NCBI GenBank assembly: GCA_022839445.1
Contig: JALHFC010000042.1
Span: 1 to 8,037 of the forward strand
Reading direction: 5' to 3'
Origin: Pelotomaculum sp.
Lineage (GTDB): Bacteria > Bacillota > Desulfotomaculia > Desulfotomaculales > Pelotomaculaceae
Length of the DNA: 8,037 nucleotides
The notes under the pieces were generated by a model. That model ran no database searches. It was not told the origin of the DNA and saw nothing but the letters and a program-made list of their open reading frames with translations. Numbering within the stretch: the stretch's first letter is position 1; every line of letters begins with the position of its first letter. The position numbers and the translations under genes were made by a program. Below, in pieces: positions 1 through 6,807 of the stretch.

Positions 1-1109
1 TTGAGCCAGGGGCGTTGCGTCACGCTATGCGCTATATTACCCACCGAGTCCCTAATTTCTTCCACCAGGTACGGGCGCATAATCACACCCTTATTAGCAA
101 TAGCCGCCGCCACCAGGCCCATATGCAAAGGGCTCACCAGCGCCTCACCCTGACCGATGGCGCTGCTTGCCAGTTCTGCCGGCGTCATCTTTCCGGCTGG
201 GGCAATTGTCCCGGATCGCGACGGGATTTCAAGACCAGGGTCTTGTAAAAGCCCGAAAGCTTTAACCGCACGTGCAAACCCTTCGGGACCCAAGTCTATT
301 CCCAGCCGGGCAAAGGTAGTATTGCAGGAAACAGCAATTGCTTCGATTAAATTCACTTCACCGTGAACAGCGGTGTCATTCAGCTTGTACCCATCCACCT
401 CAAGGTAGCCCGGGCAGCTAAATGTTTTCCCGGAAAGACCGGGATTTGCAGCCAGCGCCCCGGCAGCGGTAACGACCTTTAATGTCGACCCCGGCGGATA
501 GGCGCCTTGAGAGGCACGGTTGAGCAAAGGTGAAGCCTCGTCCTGCACTAGGCGGGGCCAGATCTCCTCCAGCCGGTTGGGGTCGTAACCGGGGCTTGAG
601 GCCATTACCAGCACCGCGCCCTTACCGGCATCCAGGAGGACAACGGCGCCGCGCCTGCTGCCCAGCAAATCCATAGCCATCCCCTGCAGGTGGGCATCCA
701 CGGTAAGGATCACATCACTGCCCACCTGCTCCTTACCAAGCAGCTTATTAACAAAATTCCTGATCCCGTCGCCGCCCTCCATTCCAAGAAGGTAGCGATC
801 ATAAGCAGATTCAAGCCCCGTCCTGCCGTACAGTTCAGAAACATAACCCACCAGATGAGCCGTACCCGCGCCTTTTGGGTAGACCCTGACTCCCTTATTA
901 CCAGAGAACTCGGTTCTAGCAAGAGCAATTCCATTAGTGTCGTAAATTGTTCCCCTTCTTACCTGCGCTTCGTATTCCCAGAGACGGCGGTTGTAGGGAT
1001 TGGCAGCCAAAGCCGGTCCTTTATAAACATGAAGGTAGGAAAGATAGATCATTAATACTGAAAACAGCCCCAGCATCAAAACGCCGGTCCTAAATATATT
1101 ATTTTTCAC
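1..1109 (-). CDS. pbpA: Class B penicillin-binding protein (PbpA-like transpeptidase), 3' end cut by window edge
   Basis: This gene encodes a peptidoglycan D,D-transpeptidase that crosslinks stem peptides outside the membrane, as partner of the adjacent SEDS polymerase. I translated 369 codons from a GTG at 1109; the frame is open to position 1. Visible in order: a short cytoplasmic start; a membrane anchor at about residues 8-28; the class B entry motif RRGTIYDTNG at 51-60; a small dimerisation region with RVYPKG (75-80) and GRTGLE (95-100); then the transpeptidase domain with the catalytic motif STLK (serine 208, lysine 211) and the SCN motif at 261-263. The third motif, KTG, would lie about 50-100 residues further on, beyond the window. 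The NPYNRR segment and compact N-domain match the actinobacterial PbpA type better than large PBP2/SpoVD proteins. The GTG overlaps the rodA stop by 4 bp (GTGA), so translation is probably coupled; the only upstream SD-like sequence is weak. A role in elongation, division or sporulation cannot be decided here. Confidence 0.93.
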   Translation of the reverse strand, partial: MKNNIFRTGVLMLGLFSVLMIYLSYLHVYKGPALAANPYNRRLWEYEAQVRRGTIYDTNGIALARTEFSGNKGVRVYPKGAGTAHLVGYVSELYGRTGLESAYDRYLLGMEGGDGIRNFVNKLLGKEQVGSDVILTVDAHLQGMAMDLLGSRRGAVVLLDAGKGAVLVMASSPGYDPNRLEEIWPRLVQDEASPLLNRASQGAYPPGSTLKVVTAAGALAANPGLSGKTFSCPGYLEVDGYKLNDTAVHGEVNLIEAIAVSCNTTFARLGIDLGPEGFARAVKAFGLLQDPGLEIPSRSGTIAPAGKMTPAELASSAIGQGEALVSPLHMGLVAAAIANKGVIMRPYLVEEIRDSVGNIAHSVTQRPWL

Positions 1110-2425
1110 AAGCCGCCGCCCGCCTCATGTGAGATGTTTAGCAACAGGCCAAGCAAAATAAAGTTTGCAACCAGGGAACTGCCGCCGTAACTCATATACG
1201 GGAGGGTAACACCGGTCAGCGGCAGAAGCTTGGTTACACCGGCAATAATAATAAATGTCTGCAAGCCTAAAAGGGCTGTAAATCCCGCCGCAGCAAGGGC
1301 GGCAAACTCATCCCCGGTATTTAAGGCAATTTTAATCCCCCGGAAAACAAAGATCATAAATAATATTATAACCCCCAGACCGCCGATAAGGCCCATTTCC
1401 TCACAAATAGCAGAAAAAATAAGGTCCGTATGCACGGCAGGAATGAATCCCGGGAATCCTTGCCCAAGACCGGCGCCTAACATCCCGCCCGAACCGAAGG
1501 CAAAGAGCGACTGGGCGATCTGGTAGCCGGCGGTGTCAATATTTTGCCACGGGTTCAACCAGATTTCAATCCGGGTCCGGACGTGGCTAAATATATAATA
1601 ACTGGCTGTTGCGCCCGCTAAAAAAAGACCCATGCCAAAAAGCGTGTAAAACACGCGGGAAGTAGCAACATAAATCATAGCTAAAAAAGTCCCGAAATAA
1701 ATCAAAGCGGTACCCAGGTCCCTTTGAAAGACCAGGAGCAGCATGGATATCCCCCACATCGCCGCCAGCGGCGCCCACTCCTGTGGACTGGGTAGAGACA
1801 ACCAGCCCAAGCTCCTGGTCCCGGCAGACAAAGCGGCTTTGTTTTCAATTAGAAAGCTCGCTAAAAAAAGCACTACCAGTAACTTAACAAATTCGGAAGG
1901 TTGAAATTGAAACAAGCCGAAATCCAGCCAGCTTTTAGCCCCACCCTGCTCTTGCCCGAAAAAAATAGGCAGAATCAAGGCTATTACACCGGCCAAGGCA
2001 TATATGTACTTGTAGTCGCCCAGGAAGCGAAAGTCCGCCAGCAAACGGGATATCAAAACTAGCGCCCCTAACCCGATCAGGATCCATACGAACTGGCGCA
2101 TCCCATAGGCCGGGTTTAACCTGAATAGAAATATTAGCCCGGTAGAAGAAAGGACGGCGGTAATGGGAAGTAAAAAGCAATCTCCCTTGTATTTGCCGGC
2201 CTTCCAATACAAGTGAACCAGAAAAAAGGCAGCAACGGTAGCTATCCCGGCAATAAGCGCCTGGCGTCCCGGTGTGCCGGACGCGCCCAGGTAGAGCACA
2301 AGGGTTCCGGCCAAGGTATAAATCCCGGCCAATAGAAGGAGATGGCACTCAAGTTTCCTGCCCCTTGCCGTTACGGCGTCTCCCCCCGGTGAAAAGCTGT
2401 TTTGGGAAAGGCTAATAGGTTCCAT
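1106..2425 (-). CDS. rodA: SEDS peptidoglycan glycosyltransferase, RodA/FtsW/SpoVE family
   Basis: This integral membrane protein polymerises lipid II into glycan strands, working with a class B PBP. The 439-residue sequence has a cytoplasmic start of about 26 residues and about 12 predicted helices (near 28-49, 55-74, 84-102, 110-130, 140-156, 178-197, 216-233, 238-256, 260-280, 343-362, 374-396, 409-431). Family signatures are present: QPSEFVKL (175-182), RDLGTA (235-240), WLNPW (289-293), and HTDLIFSAICEE beginning at H332, in which D334 matches the catalytic aspartate of SEDS enzymes. The C-terminal signature PLTGVTLPYMSYGGSS lies at about 402-417. The extra N-terminal helix pair and the ISHEAGGGL ending resemble actinobacterial RodA (as I recall that sequence) more than the usual 10-helix FtsW/SpoVE. 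The ATG start has a GGGGGA sequence 4 nt upstream and follows the phosphatase gene after 28 bp. FtsW or SpoVE naming is possible; RodA is preferred for the paired PbpA-type PBP and the locus order. Confidence 0.93.
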   Translation of the reverse strand: MEPISLSQNSFSPGGDAVTARGRKLECHLLLLAGIYTLAGTLVLYLGASGTPGRQALIAGIATVAAFFLVHLYWKAGKYKGDCFLLPITAVLSSTGLIFLFRLNPAYGMRQFVWILIGLGALVLISRLLADFRFLGDYKYIYALAGVIALILPIFFGQEQGGAKSWLDFGLFQFQPSEFVKLLVVLFLASFLIENKAALSAGTRSLGWLSLPSPQEWAPLAAMWGISMLLLVFQRDLGTALIYFGTFLAMIYVATSRVFYTLFGMGLFLAGATASYYIFSHVRTRIEIWLNPWQNIDTAGYQIAQSLFAFGSGGMLGAGLGQGFPGFIPAVHTDLIFSAICEEMGLIGGLGVIILFMIFVFRGIKIALNTGDEFAALAAAGFTALLGLQTFIIIAGVTKLLPLTGVTLPYMSYGGSSLVANFILLGLLLNISHEAGGGL

Positions 2426-2453
2426 AAAATCCCCCGTGCATACATCGCCAAAA

Positions 2454-3167
2454 TTATACTTCCAACAAGATTAACGTGATATTATCCTCGCCACCCCGGC
2501 CAAGCGCTTGTCCCAACAAGCTCTTTACCGCCTCATCAAGATCTGGGGCAGCGCTAATGGCAAGAAGAAGCTCCCAGGAAAGCAGATGTCTGGTCAGGCC
2601 GTCTGTGCACACCAGAACCAAATCACCGGGGGTTACTAGGATATGAAAAAGATCTACTTCCAAAGACAGTCCTATACCCATAGCCCTGGTCAGGACATTG
2701 CGGCGGGGATGTGAAAAAGCTTCTTCAGCTGTTATCCCACCCATTTTTACCAACTCCTGGACTAGGGAGTGATCCTCAGTTAGCTGGTTGATCCCGCCGT
2801 CTCGCAAAAGGTACGCGCGACTGTCTCCTACCTGTCCGATATAGAAGTCAAATCCCCGCTTCAAACAAGCGGTTATTGTAGTCCCCATCCCCGCCAAATG
2901 CGGAACTTGCAAGGATCTTTCATAAATAGAGCGACCGGCTGACTTTATAGAATCAACCAGGGCCTGCCCCGGATTCTCCCCTTTATCAAGCCGCCTGCCC
3001 AACTCATACTCAAGCAATTCAAGGGCCATTTTACTGGCCACTTCCCCGGCCTGGTGCCCACCCATACCGTCAGCCACGGCAAATAGCCCGATTTCCGGCG
3101 CCACTCGCAGCCCATCCTCGTTTGAAGACCTGACTAAACCGGTATCAGTTGCCTGAGCCCACCTCAT
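2454..3167 (-). CDS. prpC: PP2C-family serine/threonine protein phosphatase (PrpC/Stp/PstP type)
   Basis: This Mn/Mg-dependent phosphatase reverses Ser/Thr phosphorylation by the PASTA kinase normally encoded beside it. From the ATG at 3167 it has 237 residues, typical for PrpC/Stp, and no membrane anchor, unlike mycobacterial PstP. All PP2C motifs are intact: SSNEDG with D18, VADGMGGH with D33 (32-38), GTTITA (95-100), VGDSRAY (113-119), the flap region EDHSLVQELVKMGGI (131-145), VCTDGLT with D189, and GEDNIT with D228. The four aspartates are the expected metal ligands. The frame extends upstream to a GTG at 3200, but the ATG at 3167 is chosen because GAGGTG lies 5 nt before it and because homologs begin close to the TDTGLVRSSNED segment. 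With this start the gene overlaps the end of the fhaB-like gene by 23 bp. The order FHA–FHA–PP2C–RodA–PBP points to control of cell-wall synthesis. Confidence 0.95.
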   Translation of the reverse strand: MRWAQATDTGLVRSSNEDGLRVAPEIGLFAVADGMGGHQAGEVASKMALELLEYELGRRLDKGENPGQALVDSIKSAGRSIYERSLQVPHLAGMGTTITACLKRGFDFYIGQVGDSRAYLLRDGGINQLTEDHSLVQELVKMGGITAEEAFSHPRRNVLTRAMGIGLSLEVDLFHILVTPGDLVLVCTDGLTRHLLSWELLLAISAAPDLDEAVKSLLGQALGRGGEDNITLILLEV

Positions 3168-3594
3168 AACCCCACCTCGCAAACTGAAAAGTAACGCCAC
3201 CCACTTGCATTATATCCTTGTCAGTCAGTAATACCGGACGACCTACCTGAACTTCATTCAAGTATGTGCCGTTTGTGCTTTTCAAATCCTCCAGCCAGTA
3301 CTGCCCACCTTTGAGAAAAACACGGGCATGCCGGGTTGAAGTAAATGAATCCCTTATTAATACACCACTGCCGCGCCCCCTGCCGATAATGATTTCCTTC
3401 CCTATATCAAAGGAAGCGCCGGGTTTAGGTTCAGGTAATGAGCTATTAATTACAATAATCCTGCCGCCCGCCGGATCCTCCAGAAGGCGATCGGCCTTTA
3501 GATCTTTTACCATCCATTTAACCAGCTTAAAAATGAAAACAAACAGCAACAGCAAAAAAGAATAGCGCAAAATCATTAATAAAACAGTCAACAC
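3145..3594 (-). CDS. fhaB: Membrane-anchored FHA-domain protein (FhaB/FipA-like)
   Basis: FHA domains bind phosphothreonine peptides, so this is a likely reader of the Ser/Thr kinase whose phosphatase is encoded next. The 149-residue protein starts at a GTG (3594), preceded by AAGGTGG with 7 nt spacing. A hydrophobic N-terminal helix at about residues 4-26, followed by lysine-rich KWMVKDLKADR, indicates a membrane anchor with the rest in the cytoplasm. After a linker, the FHA domain runs from about 66 to 140: IIIGRGRGSG with G71/R72, the S-x-R-H core (S86, R88, H89), and STNGT (106-110). These are the canonical phosphopeptide-contact positions and all are intact. Size and layout match mycobacterial FhaB (FipA), where this protein is linked to division proteins and phosphorylated by Ser/Thr kinases; that role here is inference. 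It starts 2 bp after the fhaA-like stop and its last 23 bp overlap the phosphatase gene. Confidence 0.9.
   Translation of the reverse strand: MLTVLLMILRYSFLLLLFVFIFKLVKWMVKDLKADRLLEDPAGGRIIVINSSLPEPKPGASFDIGKEIIIGRGRGSGVLIRDSFTSTRHARVFLKGGQYWLEDLKSTNGTYLNEVQVGRPVLLTDKDIMQVGGVTFQFARWGYEVGSGN
3173..3178 (-). promoter_or_regulatory. Ribosome binding site that fixes the PP2C start
   Basis: On the minus strand GAGGTG lies 5 nt before the ATG at 3167, within the end of the fhaB-like gene. It is a strong match to the 16S anti-SD and supports the internal ATG over the longer GTG start at 3200, which also encodes an 11-residue extension not expected from PrpC/Stp homologs. Confidence 0.75.
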
Positions 3595-3596
3595 AA

Positions 3597-4382
3597 TTAT
3601 TCCACCTTAAAAGTACAGACCGTGGTCCCCAGGAGGATCACATCGCCCGGCTCAAGGGTCTTTGTTTTAACTATAACATCATTTACAATAATGCCGTTCG
3701 TGCTTCCCAAATCAGTTATGATATAGCGTCCCCCGTATAGATCCAGCCGGGCATGGTTGCGCGAAACGCTGGTGTCGTTAAGAACGATATTGCAATCCTG
3801 GCGGCGGCCTACAATAACGGGGGTGGCGCTGATTCTGAATGTTTTACCCTGATCAGGTCCGTCTTCCACCTGGAGATAACCACAAACCGGCGGCACACTG
3901 CTCGGTGGAATGCTCTCTTTCACCGGGTAAAAACGCATGGTATGAAAAATAGGTTCTTCATCGGGTAAGGACTGTTCTTCATCCATGGCAGGTGTTTCGC
4001 TAAACCCGGATTGAATCCTGATCCCGCCGGTTGCTAAATCCTTATCCTGGTCTATTATTACCAACGGCGAACCCGCCAGGGTATACCTCTTTTCCCCGGC
4101 TTTTTGACTCACGTATTCCGACAATTCTTTAGAGAGCGTGGAAGCAAAATCGGAAACGCTTTCCCAATCCACAGGGTTTAAGTAAACGGTAAATTCGTTA
4201 GGAACATAAATTTTACTAATACTCACATGCCGGTTGTCTCTCATTTCCCTGGCCAGCATCTTGGCTATTTCTACGGGCTGGACACGCCCGCCGAATTTTC
4301 CCTTAAAGAAACCTTCTATGTACTTTTCCAAACTCCCTTCCAATCCGGAAAATACCCTCATGCCATCCACCTCATTCCCCAT
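3597..4382 (-). CDS. fhaA: DUF3662 + FHA domain protein (FhaA-like)
   Basis: This is a cytoplasmic two-domain signalling protein of 261 residues. The N-terminal part (about 8-115) is a DUF3662/FhaA_N domain, recognised by LEKYIEGFFKGKFGG and QPVEIAKMLAREM (about 36-48) and by YVPNEFTVYLNP (59-70). A polar, acidic and proline-containing linker (about 125-165) leads to a C-terminal FHA domain at about 185-260, with VGRR (G192/R193), the S-x-S-R-N-H core (S205-H210) and STNG (227-230), all intact for phosphothreonine binding. In mycobacteria FhaA binds the phosphorylated pseudokinase domain of MviN/MurJ and restrains peptidoglycan synthesis; whether that holds here is unknown. It lies 3 bp after rlmN. 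Two starts are credible: the ATG at 4382 with AGGAAG 6 nt upstream, and the ATG at 4361 (residue 8) with GAGGTGG 5 nt upstream. The shorter one begins MRVFSGLEGSLEKY, closer to how I recall homologs starting. Confidence 0.9.
   Translation of the reverse strand: MGNEVDGMRVFSGLEGSLEKYIEGFFKGKFGGRVQPVEIAKMLAREMRDNRHVSISKIYVPNEFTVYLNPVDWESVSDFASTLSKELSEYVSQKAGEKRYTLAGSPLVIIDQDKDLATGGIRIQSGFSETPAMDEEQSLPDEEPIFHTMRFYPVKESIPPSSVPPVCGYLQVEDGPDQGKTFRISATPVIVGRRQDCNIVLNDTSVSRNHARLDLYGGRYIITDLGSTNGIIVNDVIVKTKTLEPGDVILLGTTVCTFKVE
3602..3608 (-). promoter_or_regulatory. Ribosome binding site for the GTG start of the fhaB-like gene
   Basis: AAGGTGG on the minus strand stands 7 nt before the GTG at 3594. 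It is contained in the last codons of the fhaA-like gene, whose TAA at 3597-3599 falls between site and start, consistent with coupled translation of the two FHA genes. Confidence 0.7.
4367..4373 (-). promoter_or_regulatory. Candidate ribosome binding site for an internal (shorter) fhaA start
   Basis: GAGGTGG on the minus strand lies 5 nt before the in-frame ATG at 4361. It competes with AGGAAG (4389-4394) placed 6 nt before the ATG at 4382. The sequence alone does not settle which is used; the shorter form begins closer to the conserved DUF3662 region. Confidence 0.5.
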
Positions 4383-4385
4383 AGC

Positions 4386-5444
4386 CTACTTCCTGTGTGA
4401 GACCATTCTCCGCCTTAACTGCCCGCAAGCCGCATCTATATCCGCCCCCAACTCCCTCCTGACGGTAGCGGCTATATCGAAGCCTTCGATGATCCTTTTA
4501 AAAAGCTCCACTTGCTGTCCCGGGGGCGGCTTGATCCCCCTCTCCGCGACGGCATTAACCGGTATCAAATTGACGTGGCACAGCATCCCGGACAGTAGCC
4601 GGCCCAACTCCATAGCATGCTCCTTTTTGTCATTGACACCCGCGATCAGGGCATACTCGAAAGTAACCCGCCTGCCTGTCACCCTAGTGTAGTCACGGCA
4701 AGCCATCATTAATTCCTTTAAGGGATATTTTCTATTTACAGGCATCAGGTAGTTTCGCAGATCATCATTGGGGGCATGTAGCGATACCGCCAATGTCAGG
4801 GGCAGCTTTTCTAGAGCTAGTTCCCTGATGCCGGGAACCAGGCCGCAAGTTGACAAAGTAATGCGCCTGGGGCTGATATTTAAACCATACGGCGCAATAA
4901 CATGTTTAATAAAAGCTAGCGTAGCGCAATAATTATCAAGCGGCTCGCCGGAACCCATGAGCACCAGGTGACTGACATGTTCCTTGCTGTCTTCCCTGAT
5001 ACCGAGCACCTGGTCATAAATTTCCCCGGGACTTAAACTGCGCACAAGTCCCTCCAGTCCGGAGGCGCACAGACGGCAGGCAAACCGGCAGCCCACCTGA
5101 GTGGAAACACAAACCGAAACCCCGTAATCATGTCTCATTAAAACACTTTCCACGGCCTGCCCGTCCTGCAGGCTAAAAAGATATTTTACCGTGTCCCCGC
5201 GCTTTGACACCCGCCGGGCCAAAATTACCGGCCGGCTGATACAGGCCGCGGCGGCAAGCCGCTCCCTTAAATCCACGGGGAGGTTGGTCATCTCCGCAAA
5301 AGAAAATACACCTTTCCGAAATACCCACTCGGCTATTTGCACGGCACGGTACTTTTGGGCGCCCAGGCCGGAAACTACGGCTTCCAGCCCTGAGAGGGTA
5401 AGGTCTTTTAAATTTATCTTGAAGCTATTAATATTCTCCGTCAT
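4386..5444 (-). CDS. rlmN: Dual-specificity 23S rRNA/tRNA adenine-C2 methyltransferase RlmN (radical SAM)
   Basis: RlmN methylates C2 of A2503 in 23S rRNA and of A37 in a subset of tRNAs, using two SAM molecules and a methyl-cysteine intermediate. The 352-residue length is typical. An N-terminal RNA-binding region with FSFAEMTNLPVDLR (about 47-60) precedes the radical SAM core. The Fe-S motif is C119-x3-C123-x2-C126, and MGSGEPLDNY (163-172) is the SAM-binding GEP motif. STCGLVPGI (198-206), SLHAPNDDLR (221-230) and LIPVNAV (293-299) are family motifs. The two cysteines of the methyl-transfer cycle are present: C112 in CVSTQVGC (the E. coli C118 position) and C340 in DIDAACGQLR (the C355 position). 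These motifs and the context favour RlmN over the resistance enzyme Cfr. The segment after the Fe-S cysteines reads ASGLEGLVR, a slight variant of the usual Firmicute ASTxGGLxR. The ATG lies 1 bp after the rsmB stop, with AAGGA 10 nt upstream. Confidence 0.96.
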   Translation of the reverse strand: MTENINSFKINLKDLTLSGLEAVVSGLGAQKYRAVQIAEWVFRKGVFSFAEMTNLPVDLRERLAAAACISRPVILARRVSKRGDTVKYLFSLQDGQAVESVLMRHDYGVSVCVSTQVGCRFACRLCASGLEGLVRSLSPGEIYDQVLGIREDSKEHVSHLVLMGSGEPLDNYCATLAFIKHVIAPYGLNISPRRITLSTCGLVPGIRELALEKLPLTLAVSLHAPNDDLRNYLMPVNRKYPLKELMMACRDYTRVTGRRVTFEYALIAGVNDKKEHAMELGRLLSGMLCHVNLIPVNAVAERGIKPPPGQQVELFKRIIEGFDIAATVRRELGADIDAACGQLRRRMVSHRK

Positions 5445-5445
5445 G

Positions 5446-6807
5446 TTACGTGATCCTTTTTTTCCTCATCCGGGCAATAAAAAAACCGTCCATTCCATGC
5501 CTGTGAGGTAGAATTTGTATATAACCACCGGCTAAAGTTCCCCCCTGGTCAAGGGCCAACGGCAGCAACGGGCGCAGGTCCTCCGGCTCAAATTCCGGGT
5601 GGCCGGTCAGAAAAGCATTTACCTGCCCCAAGTTCTCTTCGCCGGTAATTGTACAGGTACAGTATACCAGCACCCCGCCTGCTTTTACACAGCGGGATGA
5701 GCTTTCTAGAATTGCGGCTTGAAGCTTTAGCAACTCCGGTATTTGCTCCGGACTCTTGCGCCAGCGGGCGTCCGGCCTGCGCCGGAGCACGCCCAGCCCG
5801 GAACAGGGAACGTCCGCTAAAACAAAGTCGGCCCGTTTATGTAAATCTTTAGGTAAATCCCCGGCATCAGCCGCAAGCTCTTCGATAATTGTAATCCCCA
5901 GGCGATGGTTGTTTTCTTTGATTAATTTTAGCTTGTGAGGGTGAATATCCACCGCCAGTAGTTTGCCCCGGTCCCCCATTAATTGTGCCAGATGGGTGGC
6001 TTTACCGCCCGGGGCGCTGCAGGAATCAATTACAAACGCGCCTGGCGCAGGCGAAAGCGCCCTCCCCGCTAACATCGAACTCTCATCCTGCACCTGGAAC
6101 AAACCCTCCCTAAAGGCAGCAAGAGAGCCCAACGAAAAAAAGCCTTCGAGCTTTAATCCCTCGGGCGCGTAATGTGTTTCCGACACCGCTAGCCCTTCCC
6201 TTACCAACCTTTCAGCCAAACCTTCCCTGGTGATTTTTAGGGTGTTGACGCGCACCGTGTTGGGGGCAGGCTCATTGTTGGCTTTACATATGGCAATGGT
6301 CTCTTCCATACCGAATTCCCCGAGCATGCGTTCCACCATCCATGCCGGGTGGGAGTATCGCAAGGAGATGTGTTCTACAGGGTGGTCCGCCGGATCAGGA
6401 AACTTTATCTCATGGACATAGCGGGACACATTGCGCAGCACACCGTTTACAAATTTTACAGCCCCGGCATGCCCGTGCTTGCGCGCCAGTTCAGATCCTT
6501 CATTGCAGGCAGCGGACGGGGGCACCCTGTCCATAAACATCAACTGGTAGGCACCTAGCCTTAAAATGTTGCGCACGACCGGTGTCTGGGAGTTTAAAGG
6601 GCGCCTGACAAACTGCGCTAGAACCCAGTCCAGGGTATTTTGTGTGCGCAGCGTACCGTAGGTCAGCTCAGTGGCAAAGGCCCTGTCTAGCTTACCAGGG
6701 CGGTACTTTTCCAGAATCCGGTTTAACGCTAGATTAGCGTATGCTCCTTCCACCTCAACAGCTAAAAGGGCTTTCATCGCTAGTTCCCTGGCCGTTAGCT
6801 TAGACAA
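5446..6807 (-). CDS. rsmB: 16S rRNA (cytosine-967 C5) methyltransferase RsmB (Sun/Fmu)
   Basis: RsmB transfers a methyl group from SAM to C5 of C967 in 16S rRNA. The 453-residue protein has a NusB-like RNA-binding domain (about 1-135), with ARELAMKALLAVE near the start and VPPSAACNEGSELARKHG (95-112), then a linker with APNTVRVNTL (181-190), and a Rossmann methyltransferase domain. In that domain, DSCSAPGGKATHLA (261-274) is the SAM loop, AVDIHPHKL (285-293) binds the cofactor, DVPCSGLG (332-339) holds C335, and VYCTCT (381-386) holds the nucleophile position C385. An additional cysteine, C383, stands two residues before it. The C-terminus has the MDGFFIARM signature. The start is a TTG at 6807: no ATG, GTG or TTG lies further upstream in frame before the TAA near 6865, and GGTGA stands 4 nt before it. 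The gene follows the DUF116 gene after 49 bp and abuts rlmN, an arrangement common in Firmicutes. Confidence 0.96.
   Translation of the reverse strand: MSKLTARELAMKALLAVEVEGAYANLALNRILEKYRPGKLDRAFATELTYGTLRTQNTLDWVLAQFVRRPLNSQTPVVRNILRLGAYQLMFMDRVPPSAACNEGSELARKHGHAGAVKFVNGVLRNVSRYVHEIKFPDPADHPVEHISLRYSHPAWMVERMLGEFGMEETIAICKANNEPAPNTVRVNTLKITREGLAERLVREGLAVSETHYAPEGLKLEGFFSLGSLAAFREGLFQVQDESSMLAGRALSPAPGAFVIDSCSAPGGKATHLAQLMGDRGKLLAVDIHPHKLKLIKENNHRLGITIIEELAADAGDLPKDLHKRADFVLADVPCSGLGVLRRRPDARWRKSPEQIPELLKLQAAILESSSRCVKAGGVLVYCTCTITGEENLGQVNAFLTGHPEFEPEDLRPLLPLALDQGGTLAGGYIQILPHRHGMDGFFIARMRKKRIT

Noticed and set aside
710..934. Minus-strand frame of 74 codons within the pbpA region
   Set aside because: It is out of frame with the PBP translation that carries the RRGTIYD and GRTGLE motifs, so it is not a separate gene and does not indicate a frameshift.
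690..1055. Plus-strand open frame of 121 codons
   Set aside because: It lies opposite the pbpA coding frame, whose translation shows clear PBP motifs; the plus-strand product has no recognisable domain.
1587..2348. Two minus-strand open frames (63 and 137 codons) inside rodA
   Set aside because: They are alternate-frame shadows of the SEDS gene, which has all family motifs in one uninterrupted frame.
2426..2453. Possible promoter or terminator between the PP2C gene and rodA
   Set aside because: The 28-bp gap has a ribosome binding sequence for rodA but no hairpin with a T-run and no room for a promoter with both boxes in the gap.
4234..4692. Plus-strand open frame of 152 codons across the fhaA/rlmN junction
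   Set aside because: It is antisense to two well-supported genes and its translation is low in recognisable motifs; it is a shadow frame.
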